From positions 2,914,001-2,978,000 of the forward strand of contig NZ_AP022564.1 in the NCBI RefSeq assembly GCF_010727125.1: a stretch of 64,000 nucleotides of DNA, given 5' to 3'. This DNA comes from Mycolicibacter terrae (GTDB lineage Bacteria; Actinomycetota; Actinomycetes; Mycobacteriales; Mycobacteriaceae). A program made the position numbers and the translations under genes. Under the pieces are notes generated by a model. That model was given only the letters and a program-made list of their open reading frames with translations. It did no database searches and had not been told where the DNA came from. Below, piece after piece: positions 9,334-18,637 of the stretch; within the stretch, counting starts at the first letter, position 1, and the number at the start of each line of letters is the position of its first letter.

Positions 9334-10782
9334 ATGCGACCTGGCCGCCGAAGGCACCGCGTTCTCGCCACCGCCTGCACGCTGATGCTGCTGTTGAGCG
9401 GGTGCGCCCGGATGCTGGACGGCACACCGGTTTCGATCTTCGCCGACCCGTTCCGGGTGGGCGGACTGCAGGCGGTCGACGGGCCCACCGGGCTGCGGCC
9501 CGACGCGCCGCCACCGAGCCGCGAGGTCGCGGGTACCGATGGCGGTCGCATCGACCAGATCGCCGCCCAGTCGGTCAGCGACCTCGAGGCGTTCTGGACG
9601 ATCAGCTATCCCAACACCTTCGACGGCGAGTTCGAGCCGGTGCGGTCCCTGCTCTCCTGGGATCCCGGCCAGCTACGCGGAACATTCTGCAAGAGTAGGA
9701 CTTTCCTGCTGGTCAACGCGGCCTACTGCTACCTGGACGACACCATCGGGTGGGACCGCCGGCTGCTGTTGCCGGCGCTGCGCAGCGCCTACGGCGACAT
9801 GGCGATCACCATGGTGCTCGCCCATGAGTACGGTCACGCGATCGCGCGGGCGGCCGGGATCACCAAGCGGCGCCAGACACCGACGCTGGTGGCCGAGCAG
9901 CAGGCCGACTGTCTGGCGGGTGTCTACCTGCGCTGGGTGGCCCAGGGCGACTCGCCTCGCTTCACGCTCAGCACCGGTGACGGGTTGAACGGTGTGCTGG
10001 CCGCGATGCTGGCGCTGCGCGACCCGCTGCTGAACCCCGGCGAGACGGTCGGCAGCAACGAGCACGGCTCGGCCTTCGAACGGATCTCGGCGTTCCAGTT
10101 CGGGTTCACCGACGGCGCCGGATCGTGCAACGCCATCGACGCCAAGGAGATCGAGCAGCGTCGCGGTGACCTGCCCGTCCAGTTGCAGCAGAACGAGACC
10201 GGTGAGGTGCCGGTCAGCGAGGATTCGGTGCGCGTCGTCGTCGACGCGATGAACATCGCGTTCACTCCGGCCGAGCCGCCGCAACTCACGTTCGACGCCG
10301 CCGCCGCGTCATCGTGCGCTGACGCCCGCCCCAGCCCTCCGGCGTCGTACTGCCCGGCGACCAACACCATCGCCGTCGACCTGCCGGCCCTGCAGGTCAT
10401 GGGCACGCCCGGCAAGGACCAGAAGTTGGCGACACTGTCCGGTGACAACACCGCCTATTCGGTGCTGATGTCGCGGCATCTGCAGGCGGTGCAGATCGAG
10501 CACGGTGGTCTGGTGCTCGACAACGCCGCCGCCGCGCTGCGCACCGCGTGCCTGACCGGGGTGGCCACCACCAGGCTCTCCCAGGGGGTGACCACCTCCA
10601 ACGGCAGCACCATCGCGCTGACCGCGGGCGATCTGGACGAAGCCGTCGCCGGCCTGCTCACCAACGGTCTGGCCGCCGGCGACGTCAACGGTGAATCGGT
10701 GCCCGCGGGCTTCTCGCGCATCGACGCCTACCGCACCGGGGTGCTCGGCGACTTCGACCGCTGCCTGCAGCGCTTCCCCTGA
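9334..10782 (+). CDS. Lipoprotein Zn-metallopeptidase (LpqM-like)
   Basis: 482-residue predicted lipoprotein. An Arg-rich n-region and hydrophobic core lead to the lipobox LLLSGC (Cys24), so it is probably anchored on the outer face of the plasma membrane. A zinc-protease motif HEYGH lies at residues 164-168, with AEQQADCLAG downstream supplying the likely Glu ligand, as in neutral zinc metallopeptidases of the YpfJ/LpqM kind. Several Cys suggest disulfides in the exported domain. It starts 20 nt after dinG. It resembles M. tuberculosis LpqM (Rv0419) in layout, but orthology is not proven and the substrate is unknown. Confidence 0.85.
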   Translation: MRPGRRRHRVLATACTLMLLLSGCARMLDGTPVSIFADPFRVGGLQAVDGPTGLRPDAPPPSREVAGTDGGRIDQIAAQSVSDLEAFWTISYPNTFDGEFEPVRSLLSWDPGQLRGTFCKSRTFLLVNAAYCYLDDTIGWDRRLLLPALRSAYGDMAITMVLAHEYGHAIARAAGITKRRQTPTLVAEQQADCLAGVYLRWVAQGDSPRFTLSTGDGLNGVLAAMLALRDPLLNPGETVGSNEHGSAFERISAFQFGFTDGAGSCNAIDAKEIEQRRGDLPVQLQQNETGEVPVSEDSVRVVVDAMNIAFTPAEPPQLTFDAAAASSCADARPSPPASYCPATNTIAVDLPALQVMGTPGKDQKLATLSGDNTAYSVLMSRHLQAVQIEHGGLVLDNAAAALRTACLTGVATTRLSQGVTTSNGSTIALTAGDLDEAVAGLLTNGLAAGDVNGESVPAGFSRIDAYRTGVLGDFDRCLQRFP

Positions 10783-10901
10783 GCGGTCCTCCCCGTCGGT
10801 TGCAGTAGTGGACTACTTAGGCCACCCACCGCCGACGGGTGCTACACCTCGGAGCGACCAGAAAATCGGGATGACGCGGCGCTCCTGGAGGTACGGGGAT
10901 C

Positions 10902-13679
10902 ATGGCAACTCGGCAGAGCGACCAGCAGGGTGGCAGCCCGGGCACCGGTCGGGGGCACGGTCGCCGTTGCCGTTGTGTGGTCGGTGCGAGTACGGCCTTG
11001 GTGACGTTCGGGGTGACCCCGTTCGTCACCGCGCCACCGGTGCGAGCGGACTTCGAGTGGCTGGTCGATCTCCTTGATCCGCTGATCAATTCGGAAACCG
11101 GCGTCGACGTCTCCGACCCTGCGGCGTGGACCTGGCTGGATCCCGCCGCCTGGGGGGACCCCTCCTCATGGGGCGTCGACGTGGGCACCGACTGGCTGGG
11201 AGCCGCGCTGGCCGGCCCCGTCGACGGCGCCGCCTGGTTCGACCAAAACATTTACACCCCGATCCACACCGCGATCGACGACTGGATCAACAGCTCCGAC
11301 GGCGCACAGTTCGCCGGGCTGGTCAACACTTGGTCGGGGCAGTTCCTCATCGGTGACGGTGCCGACGGGACAGCATCGCACCCCGACGGCGGGGATGGCG
11401 GGCTGCTGTTCGGCGACGGCGGCGACGGCTACTACGGCGGCGACGGCGGCAACGGCGGCTGGCTGATCGGCGACGGCGGGGATGCCGGCGGGGTGGCGCC
11501 TTCACCGGAGATCAATGCGCTCGATGCAATCGCTTACCAGACGCCGATCGACGGAACACCCGGACAGGCGGGCAATGCCGCGTTCCTGTTGGGCAATGGG
11601 GGCAACGGAGCCAACGGCACCGACGGAATCGACGGGGGTGACGGGGGCGCCGGCGGGGCCGGCGGCGCCGGTGGAATCTGGTGGGGCAACGGCGGAGACG
11701 GTGGCAACGGTGGCAACGGAACGGCGGGCGGCTCCGGCGGCGACGGCGGCGCCGGTGGTGCCGGAGGGCTCTGGTTCGGCAAGGGCGGCAACGGCGGCAA
11801 TGGCGGAACCGGGGCCGCCGGGGGCGACGGCAGTGACGGCGGGGCGGGCCTCGCGGGCCAGGACGGCGAGCCTGGCCAAGCCGGTCAGTCCGGAGGATTC
11901 GGCGGGGTCGGAGGCAATGGTGGTGCCGGCGGACTGTTCTTCGGCACGGCTGGCAACGGCGGCATCGGTGGCGACGGCGGGGATGCCGGCCACGGTGGCA
12001 ACGGTGGTGCCGGCGGTGACGGTCCCGGCACGGCCGGCAACGGCGGCGAGGGCGGATCGGGCGGATACGGGGGCTGGGGAGCGCGCGGCGGGCTTCCCGG
12101 GGCGGTCGGTCTCTTCGGCACCGCGGGATCGGTCGGCAATGCCGGTGCAGGAGGCCAGGGCGGCAACGGCGGCGACGGCGGCGAGGGCGGCGACACCGGT
12201 GCCGGCGGCCACGCCGGAGCGGGAGGCAACGCCGGCGCCGGCGGCGCGGGCGGGGGCACCTCGTTCGGCTGGGCCAGTCCGTATGACCCCATCCGCACCG
12301 GCGTCGCCGGCGGCGGCGGTGCCGGCGGCAACGGCGGCACCGGCGGCGACTCCGGTGACGGCGGCTGGGGCGGGGCGGGTGGCACCGGCGGTTGGGGCGG
12401 TGAAGGCGGTTCGGGGCACGACGGCGGGGATGCCGGCGCCGGCGGCGACGGCGGCAACGGCGGCAACTCCGGTATCGGCGGCAATGGCGGCCAGGGCGGC
12501 AACGGCGGCTTCGGCAATGTGGGCGGCGACTATCACGGCAACACCGACGGTGTCGCCGTACCCGCCGGCAGTGGCGGGGACGGCGGCAACGGTGGAGCCG
12601 GCGGCGACGGCGGCAGCACCGGCGATGGCGGCCATGCCGGCGACGGTGGAGACGGGGGGCGCGGTCTGGGCCTCGGCGTCGGCGCTCCCGGCGGTCCGCC
12701 AAATCGTGGCGGTGACGGCGGCGACGGCGGCGACGGCGGCAGCACCGGCGATGGCGGCCACGCCGGCAACGGTGGCGAGGGCGGCGTCAGTCTGGTGGGC
12801 GGCCTGCGCGCCGGCAACGGTGGCGACGGCGGCAGTGCCGGCGCGAACGGCCACGCCGGCAACGGCGGCGACGGTGGCGAGAGCCTCACCGGCGACGGCG
12901 GTGCCGGCGGCAACGGCGGCAACGCAGGTCCCAACGGAGACGCCGGGTGGGGCGGCTATGGAGGCGCGGGTGGCATCAGGCCTGCTAGCGACGGCCATGG
13001 GGGCGCCGGCGGCGACGGCGGCGACGGCGGTGCGGTGGATGGTTTCTCCGGCGGTCACGGTGGAACGGGCGGCGCCGGAGGCGGCTTCGCCCACCAATAC
13101 GCCGACGGCACCGGCAACTACGGCGGCGGAGGCGGCGGCGGACCGGGCGCCCCCGGCAGTACCGCCGGCAACGGCGGCAATGGCGGCGACGGCGGACAGG
13201 GCGGCTGGGGCGGCATCAGCAGCGGCGGCCGGGGTGGTGCCAACGGCGGCGCCGGGGGTGATGGCGGGGACGGCGGTCATGTCAACGGCGGCAACGGCGG
13301 CAACGGCGGCAACGGGGGCGTCGGGCCGGGCGCCGACGGCGGCCGCGGCGGAAACGGGGGCGACGGCGACGTTCGCCCTGATGTCTTCAACGGCGCGGGC
13401 GGCCACGGCGGCAACGGCGGCAACGGGGGCCTCGGCGCCGCCGGCGGTGACGGCGGCGACGGCGGCGACGGCATCAACTGGGGGTTCGGCGGCGACGGTG
13501 GGCAGGGCGGCAACGGCGGATCCGCCGGCCCGAACGGCAACGGCGCCGGCGGCGACGGCGGCAACGGCGGCGACGGCACCGCCGAGCAGTACGACGGCGG
13601 CGACGGCACCGCGGGTGGCAACGGCGGGGCCGATGGCACCCCCGGCACCCCCGGGACCGCCGGGCCGGACCGCCCGTGA
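10902..13679 (+). CDS. Secreted PGRS-repeat protein lacking a PE domain
   Basis: 925-residue Gly-rich protein. Residues 1-49 form a signal peptide with a long basic n-region and an Ala-type cleavage site (PPVRA before DFEW). Residues 50-145 are a non-repetitive domain rich in Trp and Asp. GQFLIGDG at 146-153 resembles the GRPLI linker of PE_PGRS proteins. The rest, to the C-terminus, is GGx[12 protein letters not shown] repeats with little else. There is no N-terminal PE domain. The RBS is GGAGG at 10887. The gene ends 15 nt before the convergent glgP stop. Function unknown; cell-surface or Ca-binding roles proposed for PGRS domains are only analogies. Other frames are also long and open because of the repeat composition. 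Confidence 0.85.
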   Translation: MATRQSDQQGGSPGTGRGHGRRCRCVVGASTALVTFGVTPFVTAPPVRADFEWLVDLLDPLINSETGVDVSDPAAWTWLDPAAWGDPSSWGVDVGTDWLGAALAGPVDGAAWFDQNIYTPIHTAIDDWINSSDGAQFAGLVNTWSGQFLIGDGADGTASHPDGGDGGLLFGDGGDGYYGGDGGNGGWLIGDGGDAGGVAPSPEINALDAIAYQTPIDGTPGQAGNAAFLLGNGGNGANGTDGIDGGDGGAGGAGGAGGIWWGNGGDGGNGGNGTAGGSGGDGGAGGAGGLWFGKGGNGGNGGTGAAGGDGSDGGAGLAGQDGEPGQAGQSGGFGGVGGNGGAGGLFFGTAGNGGIGGDGGDAGHGGNGGAGGDGPGTAGNGGEGGSGGYGGWGARGGLPGAVGLFGTAGSVGNAGAGGQGGNGGDGGEGGDTGAGGHAGAGGNAGAGGAGGGTSFGWASPYDPIRTGVAGGGGAGGNGGTGGDSGDGGWGGAGGTGGWGGEGGSGHDGGDAGAGGDGGNGGNSGIGGNGGQGGNGGFGNVGGDYHGNTDGVAVPAGSGGDGGNGGAGGDGGSTGDGGHAGDGGDGGRGLGLGVGAPGGPPNRGGDGGDGGDGGSTGDGGHAGNGGEGGVSLVGGLRAGNGGDGGSAGANGHAGNGGDGGESLTGDGGAGGNGGNAGPNGDAGWGGYGGAGGIRPASDGHGGAGGDGGDGGAVDGFSGGHGGTGGAGGGFAHQYADGTGNYGGGGGGGPGAPGSTAGNGGNGGDGGQGGWGGISSGGRGGANGGAGGDGGDGGHVNGGNGGNGGNGGVGPGADGGRGGNGGDGDVRPDVFNGAGGHGGNGGNGGLGAAGGDGGDGGDGINWGFGGDGGQGGNGGSAGPNGNGAGGDGGNGGDGTAEQYDGGDGTAGGNGGADGTPGTPGTAGPDRP

Positions 13680-13694
13680 ACGGGCCGGCGATCT

Positions 13695-16271
13695 TCAGGC
13701 CAGGGTGACCAGGCCCAGTTCGGCGTCACCGGACAGCAACGGATGGCTCGGCAGCACCCGCACGGTGTAGCCCACCGAGCCCGCGACCGGTAACGGGGTG
13801 GTCGTCGAGAACACTTCGGTGCCATCGGCGCCGCTGCGCTCGTGTGTCATCACCACGGTGGCCGGTTCCAGCAGGCTGTCACCGGAATCCAGCCGGCCCA
13901 GCACCGCCTGCACCGTCACCTCGCCGGGCGCCAGGCCGGCCAACCGAACGGTGGCGGTCAGCGTCAGCTCCGAACCCAACAGCGGGGTGTCGGGCAGTCC
14001 GGTGCTGTCGACGTCGGTGATCTCGATCTGCTGCCAGGCCCGCTCCACCCTGCTGCGATAGTCGGCCAGCCGCCGAGCCGCACCGTAGGGCACTCCGTCG
14101 ATCGGTTCGCAGGTGCGCCGCACGGACTGCGCCGCCGGGGCGTAACACTGCTCGACGTAGTCGCGGACCATCCGTGAGGCCAGCACTTTCGGCCCGAGCG
14201 TCTGCAGCGTGTGGTGCACCATCTCGATCCATCGTGGCGGCACGCCGCGTTCGTCGCGGTCATAGAACTTCGGCACCACCGACCGAGCCAGCAGGTCGTA
14301 GAGGGCCGCGGCTTCCAAATCGTCGCGGCGGTTCTCATCGGCCACCCCGTCGGCGGTCGGTATCGCCCAGCCGTTCTCCCCGTCGAAGCACTCGTCCCAC
14401 CAGCCGTCGCGGATGGACAGGTTCAGTCCGCCGTTGAGCGCACTTTTCATCCCCGATGTGCCGCACGCCTCCAGCGGTCGCAGCGGATTGTTCAGCCACA
14501 CATCGCATCCGGCGTAAAGTCGTCGCGCCATCGACATGTCGTAGTCGGGCAGGAACGCCACGCGGTGACGCACGGCCAGACGGTCGGCGAAGCGCACCAC
14601 CTGCTGGATCAGCGCCTTGCCCTCATCGTCGGCCGGATGAGACTTGCCGGCGACGATCAGCTGCACCGGCCGCTGCTCGTCGAGCAGTAGCTGCTCCAAT
14701 CGGTCCGGGTCGCGCAGCATCAACGTCAGGCGCTTGTAGGTCGGTACCCGGCGGGCGAACCCGATGGTCAGCACATCGGGATCGAAAGCCGTTGCAATCC
14801 AGCCCAATTCGGCCTCCGAGGCACCGCGATCCAGCCCGGACCGCAGCAGCCGCAACCTGACCTCATCGACGAGCAGCGACCGCAGCTGGGAGCGGATCGA
14901 CCACAGCGCAACCGGATCGGCTTCTTGCAGACGCTGCCATGCCGCGGGATCGCTGAACGAGTCGGTTGCGGCCAGGTCGCGACCGAGCTGCAACCACGGC
15001 GGGGCCGCCCAACTAGGCGCGTGCACGCCGTTGGTGATCGAGCCGATCGGCACCTCGTCGGCGTCGAATCCGGGCCACAGGCCGTTGAACATGGCCCGGC
15101 TGACCCGACCGTGCAGCCGCGAGACGCCGTTGGCCCGCTGGGCCAGCCGCAGACCCATGTGGGCCATGTTGAACATGCCGGGTTCGTCTTCGGCACCCAG
15201 CTCGATGATCCGCTCGACGGGCACCCCCGCGGCCAGAGCGTCGCCGCCGAAGTAGCGCCGCACCATGCCCTCGCCGAACCGGTCGATACCGGCCGGGACC
15301 GGGGTGTGGGTGGTGAACACCGTCGCCGATCGCACCACGCTCAGCGCGGTGTCGAAATCCAGGCCTTCTTCGGCCATCAGCTCGCGGATGCGCTCGATCC
15401 CGAGAAAGCCCGCGTGGCCCTCGTTCATGTGGAACACCTCGGGGGCGTTGATGCCCTTGAGCGCGGTGAACGCCCGGATCGCCCGCACCCCGCCGATCCC
15501 GGCCAGGATCTCCTGACGGATCCGGTGCTCCTGGTCGCCGCCGTACAGCCGGTCGGTGACCCCGCGCAGCTGGTGCTCGTTCTCGCCGATGTCGGAGTCC
15601 AGCAGCAGCAGCGGGATCCGGCCGACCTGTGCGACCCAGATCCGCGCGCGCAACCGACCCGCACCGGGTAGCGCCACCTCGATCAGCGCCGGCTTGCCCG
15701 CCGCGTCGGCCAGCAACCGCAGCGGCAGTCCCTGCGGGTCCAGCGACGGATAGGTTTCTCGTTGCCAGCCGTCGGCGGTCAGCGATTGGCGGAAATACCC
15801 GGAGCGGTAGTACAGGCCGACCGCGATCAGCGGCACGCCCAGGTCCGACGCCGACTTCAGGTGGTCCCCGGCCAGGATTCCCAAGCCTCCCGAGTAGTTG
15901 GGCAGGGCTTCGGCGACTCCGAACTCCATCGAGAAGTATGCGATCGCGGCGGGAAGCTCCGCGCCACCGTCCAGCTGGTGCTGATACCACCTGGGCTGCG
16001 TCAGGTACTCGGTCAGATCGGCCGACAGGGCATCGAGCCGGCCGGTGAACGCCTCGTCGGCGGCCAGCTCATCAAGCCGGTTCGGGCTCACCGCGCCCAG
16101 CAACGCCACCGGATCCCGGCCGCATCCGGCCCACAATTCCCGGTCGATGGCGGCGAACAACTCCTGTGTCGGCTGCTCCCACGACCAGCGCAGGTTCATC
16201 GACAGTTGCTCGAGCGCCCGCAGCCGCTCGGGAAGGTGCGCACGAACGGTGAACCGGCGGAGTGCTTTCAC
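13695..16271 (-). CDS. glgP: Alpha-glucan (glycogen/maltodextrin) phosphorylase
   Basis: 858-residue phosphorylase releasing glucose-1-phosphate from alpha-1,4-glucan, PLP-dependent. It is of the short GlgP type found in actinobacteria. Visible are NLRWSWEQPTQELFAAID at the N-terminus, IAYFSMEFGVAEALPNYSGG, the VFTTHTPVPAGIDRF block, and the PLP/phosphate region EACGTSGMKSALNGGLNLS with the likely PLP Lys in SGMK. It is orthologous to Rv1328, divergent from glgE, and preceded by the tandem palindromic repeats. The start ATG at 16271 gives the expected family N-terminus. Confidence 0.95.
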   Translation of the reverse strand: MKALRRFTVRAHLPERLRALEQLSMNLRWSWEQPTQELFAAIDRELWAGCGRDPVALLGAVSPNRLDELAADEAFTGRLDALSADLTEYLTQPRWYQHQLDGGAELPAAIAYFSMEFGVAEALPNYSGGLGILAGDHLKSASDLGVPLIAVGLYYRSGYFRQSLTADGWQRETYPSLDPQGLPLRLLADAAGKPALIEVALPGAGRLRARIWVAQVGRIPLLLLDSDIGENEHQLRGVTDRLYGGDQEHRIRQEILAGIGGVRAIRAFTALKGINAPEVFHMNEGHAGFLGIERIRELMAEEGLDFDTALSVVRSATVFTTHTPVPAGIDRFGEGMVRRYFGGDALAAGVPVERIIELGAEDEPGMFNMAHMGLRLAQRANGVSRLHGRVSRAMFNGLWPGFDADEVPIGSITNGVHAPSWAAPPWLQLGRDLAATDSFSDPAAWQRLQEADPVALWSIRSQLRSLLVDEVRLRLLRSGLDRGASEAELGWIATAFDPDVLTIGFARRVPTYKRLTLMLRDPDRLEQLLLDEQRPVQLIVAGKSHPADDEGKALIQQVVRFADRLAVRHRVAFLPDYDMSMARRLYAGCDVWLNNPLRPLEACGTSGMKSALNGGLNLSIRDGWWDECFDGENGWAIPTADGVADENRRDDLEAAALYDLLARSVVPKFYDRDERGVPPRWIEMVHHTLQTLGPKVLASRMVRDYVEQCYAPAAQSVRRTCEPIDGVPYGAARRLADYRSRVERAWQQIEITDVDSTGLPDTPLLGSELTLTATVRLAGLAPGEVTVQAVLGRLDSGDSLLEPATVVMTHERSGADGTEVFSTTTPLPVAGSVGYTVRVLPSHPLLSGDAELGLVTLA

Positions 16272-16285
16272 GCGTCACCACCTTA

Positions 16286-16481
16286 CGGCGGTTCAGCGAG
16301 GCTCGCCGGAGTCGGCCCGAAGGGTCGGCGGAGGCGAGGCGAAGCTGGGACCGCCGAAACAGGCCGGCGGTTCAGCGAGGCTCGCCGGAGTCGGCCCGAA
16401 GGGTCGGCGGAGGCGAGGCGAAGCTGGGACCGCCGAAACAGGCCGGCGGTTCAGCGAGGCTCGCCGGAGTCGGCCCGAAGG
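16286..16481. repeat. Tandem 79-bp palindromic repeat, about 2.5 copies
   Basis: Three direct copies start at 16286, 16365 and 16444, exactly 79 nt apart. The first two are identical over the unit and the third diverges after about 38 nt. Each unit is itself an imperfect inverted repeat: it opens with CGGCGGT, closes with ACCGCCG, and has CTCGCC/GGCGAG and GGCCC/GGGTC inner stems. The transcript could fold into serial hairpins. The array fills most of the 320-nt gap between divergent glgP and glgE; the remaining 110 nt before glgE hold no gene I can see. Confidence 0.95.
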
Positions 16482-16591
16482 CCGCCGCATAGGAACCTGA
16501 CGATTCGGTTGCGAACCGGCCGCTTCGTTCCGGTCGGTATCAGCAGCCCATTACCGTGGGCAAAGACAGCCCCACGACGAACGGAGTATGA

Positions 16592-18637
16592 GTGCCTGGT
16601 CGCGTCGAGGTCGACGACGTCGAACCGGTCATCTCCTGCGGCCGCTACCCGGCCAAGGCCGTGGTCGGCGAAACCGTGCCGGTGAAGGCCACCGTGTGGC
16701 GAGAAGGCCACGACGCGGTCGCCGCGACCCTGGTGGTGAGCTACCTCGGGCGGCACTATCCACTGCCCGGGGAACCGCCGGTGAGCCCATCCGGCACGGG
16801 CACCGCGCCGCTGCACCTGCCGATGCAGACCGGGTTCGACGCCTACGTGTTCCACGGCTGCTTCACCCCCGACGCCGTCGGGCTGTGGACCTTCCGGGTG
16901 GAGGGCTGGGGCGATCCCCTGCAGAGCTGGCGAAGCGCCGTGACGGTCAAGCTCGACGCCGGCCAGGATGAAGCGGAGCTCTCCAACGACCTGTTGATCG
17001 GCGCCGAGTTGTTCGACCGCGCCGCGGCCGCGATCCCGCCCGCCCGGCGCCGGCCGTTGCAGGCGGCGGCCGCGGCCCTGCGCACTCCCGGCGATCCGGT
17101 ATCCCGGGCCGCCCTGGCCCTGTCGGCAGAGGTCGGCGAACTGCTGGACCGCCATCCCTTGCGGGAGCTGATCACCCCCGGCAAGGACCACCAGGTGTGG
17201 GTGGATCGGCCGCTGGCCCGCCGCGGGGCCTGGTATGAGATGTTCCCCCGCTCGACCGGGGGCTGGGATGCCGACGGCCGCCCGGTGCACGGGACGTTCG
17301 CCACCGCGGCGGCAGCGCTCCCGCGGATCGCCGAGATGGGCTTCGACGTGGTCTATCTGCCGCCGATCCATCCGATCGGCCGGGTGCATCGCAAGGGCCG
17401 CAACAATTCCGCGACCGCGGAGCCCGGTGACGTCGGTTCGCCGTGGGCCATCGGCAGCGTCGAGGGCGGCCACGACGCGGTACACCCGGATCTCGGCACC
17501 ATCGACGGCTTCGACGACTTCGTGGCCGCCGCCCGCCGGCTGGACCTCGAGGTGGCGTTGGACCTGGCCCTGCAGTGCGCACCGGATCACCCCTGGGCCA
17601 GGCAGCACCGGGAATGGTTCACCGAGTTGCCCGACGGCACCATCGCCTATGCCGAGAACCCGCCGAAGAAGTATCAGGACATCTATCCGCTGAACTTCGA
17701 CAACGATCCGGCCGGGTTGTACGCCGAAGTACTGCGGGTGGTGCGGTTTTGGATGGACCACGGCGTCAAGGTCTTTCGGGTCGACAATCCGCACACCAAG
17801 CCGCCGGACTTCTGGGTCTGGCTGATCGGCGCCGTCAAGAACATCGACCCGGATGTGCTGTTCCTGTCCGAAGCATTCACCCCGCCGGCGCGTCAGTACG
17901 GACTGGCCAAACTGGGCTTCACCCAGTCCTACACGTACTTCACCTGGCGGACAACGAAACACGATCTGACCGAGTTCGGACAGCAGATCGCCGAACTCGC
18001 CGACTACCGTCGGCCGAATCTCTTCGTCAACACCCCCGACATCCTGCACGCCAGCCTGCAGGCGGGCGGCCCCGGAATGTTCGCCATCCGTGCGGTGCTG
18101 GCGGCCACCCTGAGCCCGACGTGGGGCGTCTACTCCGGCTTCGAATTGTTCGAAAACCGTGCGCTGCAGGAGGGCAGCGAAGAATACCTGGACTCGGAGA
18201 AGTACGAACTGCGTCCTCGTGACTTCGCCGCCGCCGTCGCCGAGGGTAGGTCCCTGGAGCCGTTCATCGCCCGGCTCAACGAGATCCGCCGGCTGCACCC
18301 GGCATTGAGTCAGTTGCGCACCGTGCACTTCCACTCGATCGACAACGATGCGTTGCTGGCATACAGCAAATTCGATCCGGAGAGCGGCGACACCGTTCTG
18401 GTGGTGGTCACCCTGAACCCGTTCGCCCCCGAGCACGCGACGCTGCGGCTGGACATGTGGGCGCTGGGAATGGAGGACTACCAACGGTTCTGGGTGCGTG
18501 ACCAGATCACCGGCGAGGACTACCACTGGGGGCGGGAGAATTGGGTGCGGCTCGACCCGGCCCGGGCGGTCGCCCACATCGTCAATATGCCGCCGATCAA
18601 CGCCCATGCCCGTACCGAACTGCTGCGTCGCCGGTGA
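16592..18637 (+). CDS. glgE: Alpha-1,4-glucan:maltose-1-phosphate maltosyltransferase
   Basis: GH13_3 enzyme that elongates alpha-glucan from maltose-1-phosphate. 681 residues from GTG at 16592, with GGAG just upstream. The N-terminal beta domain begins [20 protein letters not shown]. The catalytic domain shows [20 protein letters not shown], the nucleophile in [14 protein letters not shown] (Asp398) and the acid/base in [10 protein letters not shown] (Glu427). Orthologous to Rv1327c, where it is essential because maltose-1-phosphate accumulation is toxic. The stop overlaps the glgB start (GTGA), so GlgE and the branching enzyme are translationally coupled. Confidence 0.96.
   Translation: MPGRVEVDDVEPVISCGRYPAKAVVGETVPVKATVWREGHDAVAATLVVSYLGRHYPLPGEPPVSPSGTGTAPLHLPMQTGFDAYVFHGCFTPDAVGLWTFRVEGWGDPLQSWRSAVTVKLDAGQDEAELSNDLLIGAELFDRAAAAIPPARRRPLQAAAAALRTPGDPVSRAALALSAEVGELLDRHPLRELITPGKDHQVWVDRPLARRGAWYEMFPRSTGGWDADGRPVHGTFATAAAALPRIAEMGFDVVYLPPIHPIGRVHRKGRNNSATAEPGDVGSPWAIGSVEGGHDAVHPDLGTIDGFDDFVAAARRLDLEVALDLALQCAPDHPWARQHREWFTELPDGTIAYAENPPKKYQDIYPLNFDNDPAGLYAEVLRVVRFWMDHGVKVFRVDNPHTKPPDFWVWLIGAVKNIDPDVLFLSEAFTPPARQYGLAKLGFTQSYTYFTWRTTKHDLTEFGQQIAELADYRRPNLFVNTPDILHASLQAGGPGMFAIRAVLAATLSPTWGVYSGFELFENRALQEGSEEYLDSEKYELRPRDFAAAVAEGRSLEPFIARLNEIRRLHPALSQLRTVHFHSIDNDALLAYSKFDPESGDTVLVVVTLNPFAPEHATLRLDMWALGMEDYQRFWVRDQITGEDYHWGRENWVRLDPARAVAHIVNMPPINAHARTELLRRR

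Noticed and set aside
11482..13770. Very long open frames in the other plus frame and on the minus strand within the PGRS gene
   Set aside because: The GGC/GGN repeat reads as Ala/Thr-, Pro- or Arg-rich in every frame without stops. Only the frame at 10902 has an RBS, a signal peptide and the known PGRS composition.
16286..16481. CRISPR array
   Set aside because: Only 2.5 copies of a 79-nt unit directly abutting, with no unique spacers and no cas genes; it is a simple tandem repeat of palindromes.
16451..18607. 718-codon open frame antisense to glgE
   Set aside because: Shadow of glgE, starting inside the palindromic repeats, with no recognisable domain.
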